A stretch of DNA of 42,482 bases from Rikenellaceae bacterium UBA1749 (GCA_002315675.1 DCHP01000105.1:1-42482), one strand, 5' to 3'; counted from the first letter of the stretch, positions 26,004 through 35,273 are shown. A program made the numbers and translations. Notes: generated by a model from the sequence alone, not told the origin.

Positions 26004-26783
26004 TTACTTTTCCAATCCTAAATAATCTCTTGTCGTTGTTAATCTCACATCGATAGAGATTAACCAGTTTAACAATTGTTCAAACCTTTTCCTCAGTAGA
26101 TGACCTGAAGTCTTTGAAATGTAAGAAGGAATGCCGTATTGCCTGTTCCTTATGCCATCCGAAAATTCCCATGGATGGAAATATAAATGGATATTATTAT
26201 CGTGTTTTAGTGCAGTACGTGCAAGAATTTTGTAGACATTAAATGGAAATAAGTGTAGTGACAGCCAGAATAGTGGAATCCTTATAGGATATGCAACTGA
26301 AACAGGATATATCAGTAAATTGTCTTCATAATATGGAGCACGTGGACTTTTCAGATTATTGTATCTGCCGGGTATCCATGTTGGATTAACGGAAGAATTG
26401 TATTTATATCCGGCATCAAATAGTGAGGAAGAAGATTCAGAAGAGAGTCTAGGCGCTCGATATCCATAAATGGTCTGTTTGGAAATTTTTTCAAGAAGTA
26501 ATTTACTCTCTGGCGCTTGGGATCTTGCTACCATTGAATGGTAGTAGTCATGGGATGCAATTTCATGACCATTTTCAACAATTTTATCTATTAGGTCTGT
26601 ATTGTGCTCTGCAAAGTTCGCAGTAATATAGAATGTTGCCTTGATATCTCGTTCTTTCAGGGTGCTGATTATATAATCCAGACCTTCCCTTGAAATGTTA
26701 AACTGCTCTTCTTCACAGATATTATGTCCTCTTTCTATAGGGAAATCGAATTCCTCAATGTCGAAACTTAATGTTGCTGTCAT
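26004..26783 (-). CDS. Polysaccharide deacetylase (NodB fold, DUF3473-type)
   Basis: This is a 259-residue soluble carbohydrate esterase 4-like protein. The catalytic Asp segment is SFDIEEFDF, the zinc His pair is in IASHDYYHSM (HxxxH), YRAPRLS is the third motif and YFHPWEF the late His. The C-terminal DUF3473-like part matches deacetylases of polysaccharide clusters. It has no signal peptide, so it may act on a lipid-linked or cytoplasmic sugar intermediate. Its ATG overlaps the glycosyltransferase stop by 4 bases (ATGA), implying a two-gene operon for making or modifying a surface glycan. Confidence 0.9.
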   Translation of the reverse strand: MTATLSFDIEEFDFPIERGHNICEEEQFNISREGLDYIISTLKERDIKATFYITANFAEHNTDLIDKIVENGHEIASHDYYHSMVARSQAPESKLLLEKISKQTIYGYRAPRLSSESSSSLFDAGYKYNSSVNPTWIPGRYNNLKSPRAPYYEDNLLIYPVSVAYPIRIPLFWLSLHLFPFNVYKILARTALKHDNNIHLYFHPWEFSDGIRNRQYGIPSYISKTSGHLLRKRFEQLLNWLISIDVRLTTTRDYLGLEK

Positions 26784-28663
26784 GACTTTATAGAAAGTAA
26801 TATTATGAAGAAATTTCTTAATTCACTAACAATTGCTTTATTTGAAAAATTAGACATCCGGATACCTGGATTAAGTTTTGCCTTAATGTCTATTATTGAC
26901 AGGTTGTCTTCGGTTGCGATTTTTACAAATTGAGTGTCGAAGAGAAATCCATCAATGGAAGTCTTGGCCATAGCTCTTTTTGCCATAATTGAAAGACCTT
27001 TCAATCCGCCCTGGGTGTCGGTATGTCTGATTCCCAAGAAAATCCTGTTTAATAATTTCGAACCATATGACAGAATTTTTCTCTTAAGGGTAAGATTTGA
27101 ATAATATTCATCATCCCTTGTAGCAATAACCAGGTCGTAACCTTTCAGTAAATAATCCATAATTGTAATAACGGAATTAATTGAATATGGCATATCAATA
27201 TCTGTGTATACGGCATATTTTGCTTTGGATGCAGCAATCCCGGAACGGACTGCGGATCCTTTGCCTTTATGGGTATTGTCAATAATTTCTGCGTCATCGA
27301 TACTCTGTATAATTTCAGATTTGACTGATGAATCAAACCCTCTGTCTGATCCGTCATTTGAAATAATAAGATGTATCTGTCTGGTTGGGTAGTGAGCTCT
27401 GATGTCATTAATACATTTTTTCAGCTTGTCTATAAACCCTGCATGTGGGTTGTATACGGGACAGACAATATCAATACCGTCATCATCTCCACCAACTTCA
27501 TTGAAATGAACAGGATTACTCTGCTCTGGCTTGATGCACAATGTCTTGTATATCATAACAATCCATGTAACCATATATATCCATATGTGAATCCATAGTG
27601 TCTTTGTCAAAAACAACATTACAGGCACTGGGCAGATAATGTCAATCGGAACTATACAGAACAGAAAGAAAATAGACCAGAACAGGATTTTATCCAGCAT
27701 GGAATGATGAATCCTGGTCCAATACCATAACAAGTATCCAGAAATGGCAATTAGGTATGTGTGGATTTCAGACGAATCACTCATAAGAACAATCCATCCT
27801 GTAAGTATCCCAATACATTGAGCTCTAAAAGAACTGTTGTCCCATTTTTTGTATGACAGGAAAAATAATATAATTAGAAGACATAATGATCCTATCTGGA
27901 TGATTCTGAAATTCGGTAATAGGTACTGGGAAAGAGGTTCTGCATAGAATATTGACTCCCAGACTCTTGATGATTGGTGGATCATCAGAGTATTGCACCA
28001 TTCTTCGTAGTAAGGCAATATTTCAGTAAATGACAGCTTAAGCAGTGGAAGTGAGAGAAGTACTATGGACATGATTGCTGCATATCCAACATTCTTCCAG
28101 AATTTTGGGTAACAGAATATGAGTGCCATCTCGAATATTCCATAGATTTTTGTAAGCCCAGAAATTAGGATAAGAAGGATTGCCCAAAAAGACTTATCCT
28201 TTTCCATAAGGGTGTAGGCAAAAATATAAATGTATGCAACTGTTACATTGTACTGGCAACTGAATAGACTCTGTGCAAGAATTGGCAATGCATAGAGGAA
28301 AATCATACACTTCGTCCTATCTGAAAATTTGCCCTCAGGAAGAGTAAATACGGCAAAATAGAACATTATGTAGTTGAATATATTCCATAGGAATGCTCCG
28401 ATATTATCGTTAAAAAACGCAAATGGTGTAAATAATACGGAAAAAACGGGAGTGTATAGATATTCTCTTAGGTTTCTGATGCAGAATTCATCTGTATATG
28501 GTAATATTCCATTCCAAAAGTCTCTTGTTGCATTTGCAAAAACCAGGAAATTGTAATGCGTCCCTCTGATAACCTCAGCGAAAGTGACAAAAAAAGATAT
28601 CAATAACCCTAGATAGAATAAAAACCTTTTGTTTTGATATATATTTTTGTTGAAAGCACTCAT
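26780..28663 (-). CDS. Fusion of GT87-like membrane glycosyltransferase and GT2 glycosyltransferase
   Basis: This is a 627-residue protein in two parts. Residues about 1-385 are polytopic membrane with ten or more hydrophobic segments and the acidic loop ATRDFWNGILPYTDEF. They resemble DUF2029/GT87-type polyprenyl-phosphate-sugar-dependent transferases. Residues about 396-627 form a GT2 domain (IDIVCPVYNPHAG, IISNDGSD, YTDIDMPYSINS, DTQGGLKG) close to polyprenyl-phosphate glycosyltransferases (DPM1/GtrB type). The fusion could make a lipid-phosphate sugar with one half and use it with the other, which is inference. It is transcribed from the box at 28707-28714 and shares ATGA with the deacetylase. 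Confidence 0.82.
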   Translation of the reverse strand: MSAFNKNIYQNKRFLFYLGLLISFFVTFAEVIRGTHYNFLVFANATRDFWNGILPYTDEFCIRNLREYLYTPVFSVLFTPFAFFNDNIGAFLWNIFNYIMFYFAVFTLPEGKFSDRTKCMIFLYALPILAQSLFSCQYNVTVAYIYIFAYTLMEKDKSFWAILLILISGLTKIYGIFEMALIFCYPKFWKNVGYAAIMSIVLLSLPLLKLSFTEILPYYEEWCNTLMIHQSSRVWESIFYAEPLSQYLLPNFRIIQIGSLCLLIILFFLSYKKWDNSSFRAQCIGILTGWIVLMSDSSEIHTYLIAISGYLLWYWTRIHHSMLDKILFWSIFFLFCIVPIDIICPVPVMLFLTKTLWIHIWIYMVTWIVMIYKTLCIKPEQSNPVHFNEVGGDDDGIDIVCPVYNPHAGFIDKLKKCINDIRAHYPTRQIHLIISNDGSDRGFDSSVKSEIIQSIDDAEIIDNTHKGKGSAVRSGIAASKAKYAVYTDIDMPYSINSVITIMDYLLKGYDLVIATRDDEYYSNLTLKRKILSYGSKLLNRIFLGIRHTDTQGGLKGLSIMAKRAMAKTSIDGFLFDTQFVKIATEDNLSIIDIKAKLNPGIRMSNFSNKAIVSELRNFFIILLSIKS

Positions 28664-28706
28664 CCATTGTTTGTATTTGAATCCGATATAAGGGTACGTG
28701 TTTTTG

Positions 28707-28714
28707 CAAAGGTA
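28707..28714 (-). promoter_or_regulatory. -7 box of the glycosyltransferase-deacetylase operon
   Basis: The minus strand reads TACCTTTG (TAnnTTTG), about 44 bases before the start at 28663. Confidence 0.65.
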
Positions 28715-28925
28715 TTAAAAATATAGGATTAATAACTTGAAAATGCCCGATATCGTATCTTTTAGGAAAGAAAAATTACAATCTATGACTTTTGTAAATA
28801 TATCGCAATTGCCATATAGTGCTCCATTGTTGTAAATGATGGAATGCAGAAGTCAGCAACAGAATCCTATAAAATGCTATGTCTCAAAATATGCATATGA
28901 TAATGTGATAAGCTGATACTCTTTT
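28715..28925. other. Intergenic gap without recognised feature
   Basis: These 211 AT-rich bases lie between the nadE stop and the glycosyltransferase promoter. I see no gene, RNA or clear terminator. Confidence 0.5.
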
Positions 28926-29669
28926 CTATTGAATTGCAATTTCGATCTTTGGGTCAAAAGATGGGATATGGAGAATATCTGTTTTGAATTTATTTCGTTT
29001 GTGCATTGAATCGATTTTTTCCCTGACAGTACTGTCTTCACATATTCCCTCTCGAATATATCTGTCAAGTGTGTCATATGAGAACCCGAACTTTACTTCA
29101 TCAGGACATGACCCGGGAAGTCCATCGTCAGGAACCTTGTCTACCCATTTTGATGGTATACCTAATTCATGACCAATTGCCCTTATTTCCCTTACGCATA
29201 ATTTCCCAAGAGGAGAGAATGATCCAGCAGCATCCCCGAATAATGTGGCATAGCCTATGAAATCTTCGCTGAGATTACATGTATTGGCAACCATTCCATT
29301 GTTTGACTGAGCTATGGCATAAAGGACTGTCATTCTGATTCTGGGCGGAATGTTCATAAGTGTCTGTCTGGAGAATTCACCATTTCCAAGTCTGGAAAAG
29401 GCAGAATCAATTTCACTTATGTTTGCGCAGATATATCTGATCCCCAGATGTCTGCAGATTTCGTCGGCTTCATTTATGCTTTGTCCGACAGATGGCATGG
29501 CAACTCCAATAACCTTGTCTTTTCCAAGTGCTCTTGCACATACAGCAGCTGCAACCGTACTATCTTTTCCACCGCTCATTCCAATAACAGCAGAACATTC
29601 CGGACCATTTTCCATAAACCAGTAGCGGGTCCATTCAATACATCTGTCTGCCAATTCTTTGTAATCCAT
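28926..29669 (-). CDS. nadE: Ammonia-dependent NAD synthetase
   Basis: This is an about 247-residue ATP-pyrophosphatase that amidates nicotinate adenine dinucleotide to NAD. The ATP P-loop is MSGGKDSTVAAAV; LPDDGLPGSCPDEVKFGFSYDTLDRYI is the conserved C-terminal region. It lacks an N-terminal nitrilase (glutaminase) domain, so it should use ammonia. The frame is open up to 29936, but the promoter box at 29686-29693 and the family alignment support ATG 29669 (MDYKELADRC). It is divergent from the SDR gene. Confidence 0.93.
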   Translation of the reverse strand: MDYKELADRCIEWTRYWFMENGPECSAVIGMSGGKDSTVAAAVCARALGKDKVIGVAMPSVGQSINEADEICRHLGIRYICANISEIDSAFSRLGNGEFSRQTLMNIPPRIRMTVLYAIAQSNNGMVANTCNLSEDFIGYATLFGDAAGSFSPLGKLCVREIRAIGHELGIPSKWVDKVPDDGLPGSCPDEVKFGFSYDTLDRYIREGICEDSTVREKIDSMHKRNKFKTDILHIPSFDPKIEIAIQ

Positions 29670-29685
29670 TTTCTTGCCTTTTTTG

Positions 29686-29693
29686 CAAAGATA
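29686..29693 (-). promoter_or_regulatory. -7 box of nadE
   Basis: The minus strand reads TATCTTTG, a perfect TAnnTTTG match, 16 bases before ATG 29669. Confidence 0.72.
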
Positions 29694-29746
29694 ACATTCA
29701 TTATGGTTATATTTGTGATTAATAAGGAATTTTATTGAAATAGAAC

Positions 29747-30547
29747 ATGGAAAAACTTGATTTACGCAGTCGGTATGGTGCATGGGGAATAGTTCTTGGT
29801 GCATCAGAAGGTCTTGGTAAAGGTATGGCAATGAGGATTGCTGAATATGGTATGAATGTAGTACTTGTTGGCCATCATTATGATGATTTATGTGCTGTCG
29901 AAAAAGAGATAAAGGAAAAATACAATAGGGAAACAAAAGTCATTGTCTCAGATTTCAGCCAGGATGATGCTTCAGAAGGGATTTTTTCTGAAATATCCGG
30001 ACTTGATATAGGTTTTATGAGTTACATTGCTTGTCTTCATAAATTCGGGAAAGTTCAGGATACCCCTTGGGAAGATCATAAAAGGATGCTGAATGTTAAT
30101 ATCAATACATTCCTTTCATGTTTTTATTATTTTCTTGGCGTCTTTGCCAAACAGGATAGAGGACTTATCATCAATATATCGTCGCTGACTGCTATTACAA
30201 GTTCTCCATACAATGGTCAATATGGAGCAGGAAAGGCGTATATAAAGAAAATGACTGAGGCGGCTGCCTGCGAGATGAGAAAGACTGGTGTTGATGTTAT
30301 GTGTGCAACACTAGGTTCAACAAGAACGCCAAGTTTCCTTGCCAACATACCGGGTGGACCAAACGGCGAAAGGGCTATTCGTAACGCTATGTCCATTGAG
30401 GATACATTGGATGACATTTTCTCCAATATTGGAAAAGTGCGTTCGCTGGTCGTAGGAGATGAAGCCAGACGTGCGGCGAAACGATGGGAAACCGAGCGGA
30501 CCTATGATCAGGCATCTGAAGAAATGGGTGCTTATTACGAGAATTAA
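29747..30547 (+). CDS. Short-chain dehydrogenase/reductase
   Basis: This is a 266-residue classical SDR. The cofactor loop is GASEGLGKG (residues 18-26), the catalytic Ser is in INISSLTA and the Tyr/Lys pair is YGAGK. The substrate cannot be named from sequence. It is 26 bases upstream of the permease-riboflavin kinase fusion on the same strand, so the two are likely one operon. Confidence 0.9.
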   Translation: MEKLDLRSRYGAWGIVLGASEGLGKGMAMRIAEYGMNVVLVGHHYDDLCAVEKEIKEKYNRETKVIVSDFSQDDASEGIFSEISGLDIGFMSYIACLHKFGKVQDTPWEDHKRMLNVNINTFLSCFYYFLGVFAKQDRGLIINISSLTAITSSPYNGQYGAGKAYIKKMTEAAACEMRKTGVDVMCATLGSTRTPSFLANIPGGPNGERAIRNAMSIEDTLDDIFSNIGKVRSLVVGDEARRAAKRWETERTYDQASEEMGAYYEN

Positions 30548-30573
30548 TAATTGTCATTCAATTTCTGTCTACT

Positions 30574-32244
30574 ATGCCAACGGAAAAAATGGGTTTTTTT
30601 TCATGTGTAGCGCTGATTGTCGGTGCATGCATAGGAAGTGCTATTTTTTCTATTTCAGGCATGACCGTATTTTATGCAGGAGCTTCAGCACTGGTCAGTT
30701 GGATTTTGGCAGCAGTGATTTACTATGCGTATGGTATGCTTGTCGCGGAGCTGGCTGCAAAGTATCCTAACTCAGGTGGAATCTTTGTTTTTCCACGGCG
30801 TTCAATATGTGGTGAAAAAGGGTCGTTCTTGGGATTTGTCAGTGGTTGGGGATACATAGTATCAAATGTGATAGCAATTTCATTTTCGGCGATTTATGTC
30901 GGTCATTATTTAAACATAGAGGGATATTTTGTTTCGATCTTGGCAATATTATTGTCTGTGGTTATAGTCTTGATTGGAAAAAGAAGTTCCCGGAATATTC
31001 AAAATTTTTTTGTGGCATCGCTTGTTATCTTGTTGTTGATATATTGCGGTTTTGCTTTCTGGGGTGGAAGTTTTGAACAATCAAACTTTAAAATGGCTTT
31101 TTCATCAGGTGTAAAGGGTAATTCAGGCTTTCTTATTTCCGTCCCATTGGCAATGGTGGCCTATGGGGGGTGTCTTGTTGTCCCTTTTATGATTTCGGAA
31201 GTAAAGAACCCGGAAATAAATGTGCACAGGTCGCTTTTTTCAGGAATTGGTGCCGTTGCTGTTATCTATACTCTTGTTATAGCCGCAATTGTTGGGACTT
31301 TGTCTGTGGAAATGATATCAAATAATGAATCATTGCAGTTTATTCCTTTGTCTGCTTCTATTTCAAACAGTGGTCTAAGTTCTCATTGTTGGCTGTTGAC
31401 CCTGGTTTCACTAAGTGGAACTTTGGCACTTGTTACTACCATCATTGCACTTATAAGGGTAAATGCCAGGGCTCTTCAAGCTATTTCAACAGATGGTTTT
31501 TTTCATGATAAGTTTGCGGTTGATGATAGGGACGGAACAGCAGTGTATTCAATCATTGTAGTTTCGATAGCCGCAATAGTCTTATGCTTTTTCCCTGATT
31601 GTACAGCGCAATTGATAATGCTCGGTGCAGCTTTGAATGTTTTGTCAATGTCGATAACTTGCGTGTCTTTAATAGTGTCAAGAAAACGTAATGGAGCATA
31701 TAGTGGATACAGGGCACCGCTTGGGAGTTTTCTACCATTTGCAGTTCTTTTTGTTTTTCTGTCATGTTACGCTCCGGACCTGTTCACAGGTGGGAAGGAT
31801 CTATGGGTATTTACAGCTGTTGTATATTTATGCGGAATGGTGTTTTACGCAATTGGTGCCAAGACTGCAAGACGCAGATTTTCCGGTGTCGTTGTGCATG
31901 GGAAAGGAAGAGGTCGACTTTTTGATATTCCAACTGCCAATATGGAACTATACGAAGGATATGAAATGCCCCGATTCGGAGTATGGGAAGTGAAAGTCTT
32001 TCTTGATGGAAGTATCTATTCGGGAGTCACTAATATTGGTCTCAGACCTACAGATGATACATCGTCCAAACCTACGATTGAAACTCTTATTTTGAATTTT
32101 TCGGGTGCAATCTATGGAAAATCAATGACTATCGAATTACTTCGTTTTATCCGGGAAACAAGAACATTTTCAAGTATGGAGGAATTACGTATACAAATAG
32201 AATCTGACATCGCTTCTGTTACAAGTCATGATAGAATCAAGTAA
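30574..32244 (+). CDS. APC-superfamily permease fused to riboflavin kinase domain
   Basis: This is a 556-residue fusion. Residues 1 to about 430 form a 12-helix APC amino-acid/polyamine permease (start GFFSCVALIVGACIGSAIFSISG; later LAMVAYGGCLVVPFMISEVKNPE). Residues about 433-556 match a riboflavin kinase fold. They have FSGVVVHGKGRGRLFDIPTAN (Mg-ATP PTAN motif), GVTNIGLRPT, the likely catalytic Glu in IETLILNFSGAIYGK, and FIRETRTFSSMEELRIQIESD. The reading frame crosses the join near 31870 without a stop. Bacterial riboflavin kinase is normally fused to FMN adenylyltransferase (RibF), not to a permease. Uptake plus phosphorylation of a flavin-like substrate is an attractive inference; an amino-acid transporter with a regulatory flavin domain is an alternative. 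Confidence 0.85.
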   Translation: MPTEKMGFFSCVALIVGACIGSAIFSISGMTVFYAGASALVSWILAAVIYYAYGMLVAELAAKYPNSGGIFVFPRRSICGEKGSFLGFVSGWGYIVSNVIAISFSAIYVGHYLNIEGYFVSILAILLSVVIVLIGKRSSRNIQNFFVASLVILLLIYCGFAFWGGSFEQSNFKMAFSSGVKGNSGFLISVPLAMVAYGGCLVVPFMISEVKNPEINVHRSLFSGIGAVAVIYTLVIAAIVGTLSVEMISNNESLQFIPLSASISNSGLSSHCWLLTLVSLSGTLALVTTIIALIRVNARALQAISTDGFFHDKFAVDDRDGTAVYSIIVVSIAAIVLCFFPDCTAQLIMLGAALNVLSMSITCVSLIVSRKRNGAYSGYRAPLGSFLPFAVLFVFLSCYAPDLFTGGKDLWVFTAVVYLCGMVFYAIGAKTARRRFSGVVVHGKGRGRLFDIPTANMELYEGYEMPRFGVWEVKVFLDGSIYSGVTNIGLRPTDDTSSKPTIETLILNFSGAIYGKSMTIELLRFIRETRTFSSMEELRIQIESDIASVTSHDRIK

Positions 32245-32316
32245 AATTATGACTTTTTCCGTTTTTTTCTATAGGTTGTGTATCCGTACCATTTGACTCG
32301 GAGTTTAGGCTCAAAC

Positions 32317-33762
32317 TCAATTGCTCATATCGCAATCTGTATCTGTAGTCTTTCCATGCACTCTTTTGAGTGCATTCTTTTTCAGTGAATTACTGTAAAA
32401 CAGAATTTCGTAATGGTGCAGGTTATTCTTTGGCCATGGTGCCTGGAATCCAAGCTCTGTAAATTCATTGAAGTCAGGAACAACCAGAACTTTTTTCAAT
32501 GTATCAATTGAAACAGTATATTTATTATTCCCATATTCAAATCTGGCAGGAGTGTTGTCTGTTTTCCAATTGACAGGGTTAATACAGGCACAGCTATTAT
32601 CCTGAACCAAAGACCATATTGATGATGTGTCCTTTACCGTGTTGAATGAAATGCATACACCGGTATCTGTCTCAGACTGTGCGGGCTTAATTCTTGCACA
32701 TTCAAGGTCTTTGCTGTTGATACCAAAACCGAGAACATAAGCTGCAACCATATTTGAATACTCGGAAGCGTTCATATGCTTTAATATATATTTAACTTGC
32801 TGTGCTCCCTGACTGAATCCTGCAAGAATATACTTGCGACCATTATTGAAATTATTCATGTAATACCTGAATGATTCAAATACTTCCTTGCCAACAGTTT
32901 CAAATACTGAATCCTGTTGATCTTCAGGAAGGTAACAGGTGCTCATCGTGAACTGGTGGTAATATGGTGCGAAGAAATTAATCGAATCTCCAAACAATGT
33001 CGAAGAGATATAATCGTTTTCTTTTGAAAGAGGTTCCTTGTTTTTCTCGGAAAGTGGGATGGTAAATACTTCTTTTCCGTTTTGATCAAATGATGACATT
33101 ATGTTTGTTGATGTTATGTAGAAAACATCAGCATAGTTCTCATTTACCTGATGACAGTTGTTGTACCAGTAACTCGGATCTTCCCATATCCTGTCTGTGT
33201 AAAGAATACCATCAAGATGGTCACACTCATGCTGGAATATTACAGCCGTAAAACCTTTTACAATCTCGGTCGTATCTCTATATGTATTTGGAGAGATATA
33301 TGAAATGGTAATATCGTTGCTTCTCTGTACCTCGCCTTTTCTGTCAGGTACGCTGAGACATCCTTCCGTGCCAGTAACCTTGTCCCCACGCATTTCAATA
33401 ATTGAAATGTTTGGATAGACTTCGAATGGTTTGTCAGGCTTGTCGAATCTCTGTACTGCAACAATTCGGCGGAGTATCCCTACCTGAGGCCCGGCAATTC
33501 CGACACCATCCTGGTCTGGTGATTGAACCGTGGCAATCATCTTCTTTGCTAAGGTGTCATATGTGTCTGTGCGGATTTCTGCCACAGAGAGACCGGAGGA
33601 TTGCATTCGTAACAAAGAGTTGTCATCTTCATTGTCTATGCGTAATACCCTCAAAATATCCGAAGGTGAATTGATGATTCGCTTTTCGTAAACTCCCCAT
33701 CCGTCATTTGCACATGATAAAAGAAAGATAGGTAAAACGGCGATCCACAGTAATCTTCTCAT
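32317..33762 (-). CDS. Lipoprotein peptide deformylase fused to DUF3089 hydrolase
   Basis: This is an about 481-residue lipoprotein (MRRLLWIAVLPIFLLSCAND, lipobox Cys17). Residues about 35-195 are a complete peptide deformylase with all three motifs: GVGIAGPQVG (86-95), EGCLSVP (133-139) and QHECDH (177-182), i.e. the Cys and the two metal-binding His plus catalytic Glu. Residues about 205-470 match DUF3089, an alpha/beta-hydrolase-like domain, with nucleophile elbow GFSQGA (315-320). Deformylase normally acts on nascent chains in the cytoplasm; here it would be outside. ATG 33762 is chosen because it opens the lipoprotein signal, 4 bases after the gltX stop. Confidence 0.88.
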   Translation of the reverse strand: MRRLLWIAVLPIFLLSCANDGWGVYEKRIINSPSDILRVLRIDNEDDNSLLRMQSSGLSVAEIRTDTYDTLAKKMIATVQSPDQDGVGIAGPQVGILRRIVAVQRFDKPDKPFEVYPNISIIEMRGDKVTGTEGCLSVPDRKGEVQRSNDITISYISPNTYRDTTEIVKGFTAVIFQHECDHLDGILYTDRIWEDPSYWYNNCHQVNENYADVFYITSTNIMSSFDQNGKEVFTIPLSEKNKEPLSKENDYISSTLFGDSINFFAPYYHQFTMSTCYLPEDQQDSVFETVGKEVFESFRYYMNNFNNGRKYILAGFSQGAQQVKYILKHMNASEYSNMVAAYVLGFGINSKDLECARIKPAQSETDTGVCISFNTVKDTSSIWSLVQDNSCACINPVNWKTDNTPARFEYGNNKYTVSIDTLKKVLVVPDFNEFTELGFQAPWPKNNLHHYEILFYSNSLKKNALKRVHGKTTDTDCDMSN

Positions 33763-33766
33763 GACT

Positions 33767-35215
33767 TTACGGAAGTACTTCAATTGCAGATTCAAGACGT
33801 TTAATTGATTCTTCCTTACCAATTACATACATAATATCCGGAGCACTTCCAGGTGTGATGGTAAGACCGGAGACCGCAACTCTGATAGGCCACATTAACT
33901 GACCTATCTTGATTTCCTTGTTTGCGGAGAGATCCATAAATGAAGAGTTCAGTACATCAATATTCCAGTCCTGAATGCTATTGATGCATTCTATTGCCAT
34001 TTGAATATAATTTCTGGATGTTTCAAAAGTTGATTTGTTCTTCTTGTTTATGTATAGTTCCGTGCTGTATTGAGGAATTTGATACATGAATTTTATCATT
34101 TCAGGTATCTGGGAATATTTCTGGATTCTTGATTGGACCAAAGTTGATATATAGTCCCATTTACTTTCCAGAATAGTGCCTTCAATACCGGAAAACTTGA
34201 AAGCCTCTTTCTTGAAAGTTTCGTGATCCAGTTTTTTTATGTGTTCAGAATTAACCCAGTCCAGTTTGTTGTAATCAAAAATAGCTTGATTCTTATGAAT
34301 GCCCTGGGTTGAAAACTTGTATATTAATTCATCTAAAGTGAATATTTCCTGTTCTGTTCCAGGATTCCATCCAAGAAGGGCAATGTAATTTATGATAGCT
34401 TCAGGAAGATAACCATCTTCAATCAACGCCTGGAAACTCACCGCACCATGGCGTTTTGATAACTTAGATACAGTTCCATCCTCATTACGTCCGCATATTA
34501 AAGGAAGGTGAATGTATTCAGGAGTATTCCATCCAAATGCCTTGTAAAGCAGAAGGTATTTCGGATTTGATGACAGGTATTCGGATCCTCTGATAACATG
34601 GGTTATTCCCATTAGATGGTCGTCAATAACATTTGCGAAATTGTATGTTGGCATTCCGTCGCTTTTGAGCAGTATCTGATCGTCCAAAGTGTTGTTTTCA
34701 ACAGAAATCCTGCCATATACCAGATCATCCCAACTGGTATTTCCCTCCAGTGGAATACGCTGTCTGATGACATATGATCTGCCTGCGTTAAGATTTTCAT
34801 TTATCTGCTCTTTTGTCAGATTCCTGCATCTTCTATCGTATCCATTGCTGGAGTCCTGGGCTTCTTCTTCCTTTTCTGGGTCTTTCTGGCAGAAACAATA
34901 ATACGCATCACCTTGTTCTACAAGTTGCTCTGCGTATTGCTTGTAGATGGATTTACGCTCACTCTGTATATATGGACCATATTTCCCCCCAATATCAGGA
35001 CCTTCATCGTGTTTAATGTTTGCGACCCTTAAAGTGTCGTATATAACCTGAGTAGCCCCTTCTACGAATCTATTCTGATCTGTGTCTTCTATTCTTAGAA
35101 TAAAATCTCCGTTATTGGCTTTAGTGTATAAATATGCAAACAATGCGGTACGGAGATTGCCAATATGCATGTAACCTGTAGGGCTTGGAGCAAAACGTGT
35201 CCTAATATTATTCAT
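33767..35215 (-). CDS. gltX: Glutamyl-tRNA synthetase
   Basis: This is a 482-residue class I aminoacyl-tRNA synthetase that charges tRNA-Glu. The HIGH motif is HIGN (residues 17-20) in RFAPSPTGYMHIGNLRTALF; KLSKR is the KMSKS motif. The C-terminal anticodon-binding helical part ends with WPIRVAVSGLTITPGSAPDIMYVIGKEESIKRLESA. Its promoter (35233-35240) is back to back with that of tRNA-Glu. The exported deformylase gene follows after 4 bases. Confidence 0.96.
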   Translation of the reverse strand: MNNIRTRFAPSPTGYMHIGNLRTALFAYLYTKANNGDFILRIEDTDQNRFVEGATQVIYDTLRVANIKHDEGPDIGGKYGPYIQSERKSIYKQYAEQLVEQGDAYYCFCQKDPEKEEEAQDSSNGYDRRCRNLTKEQINENLNAGRSYVIRQRIPLEGNTSWDDLVYGRISVENNTLDDQILLKSDGMPTYNFANVIDDHLMGITHVIRGSEYLSSNPKYLLLYKAFGWNTPEYIHLPLICGRNEDGTVSKLSKRHGAVSFQALIEDGYLPEAIINYIALLGWNPGTEQEIFTLDELIYKFSTQGIHKNQAIFDYNKLDWVNSEHIKKLDHETFKKEAFKFSGIEGTILESKWDYISTLVQSRIQKYSQIPEMIKFMYQIPQYSTELYINKKNKSTFETSRNYIQMAIECINSIQDWNIDVLNSSFMDLSANKEIKIGQLMWPIRVAVSGLTITPGSAPDIMYVIGKEESIKRLESAIEVLP

Positions 35216-35232
35216 GTTGTCTTTTTTTCTTG

Positions 35233-35240
35233 CAAAGGTA
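35233..35240 (-). promoter_or_regulatory. -7 box of gltX
   Basis: The minus strand reads TACCTTTG (TAnnTTTG), 17 bases before ATG 35215. It lies only 11 bases from the divergent box for tRNA-Glu. Confidence 0.72.
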
Positions 35241-35251
35241 GAAAAAATAAG

Positions 35252-35259
35252 TATCTTTG
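35252..35259 (+). promoter_or_regulatory. -7 box of tRNA-Glu
   Basis: TATCTTTG, a perfect TAnnTTTG match, lies 14 bases before the mature tRNA 5' end. Confidence 0.72.
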
Positions 35260-35273
35260 TTCTGCGAATGTGA

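Noticed and set aside
29670..29936. N-terminal extension of nadE
   Set aside because: The extension crosses a perfect -7 box (29686-29693), lacks family similarity and is rich in His and Gln in a way unlike the rest.
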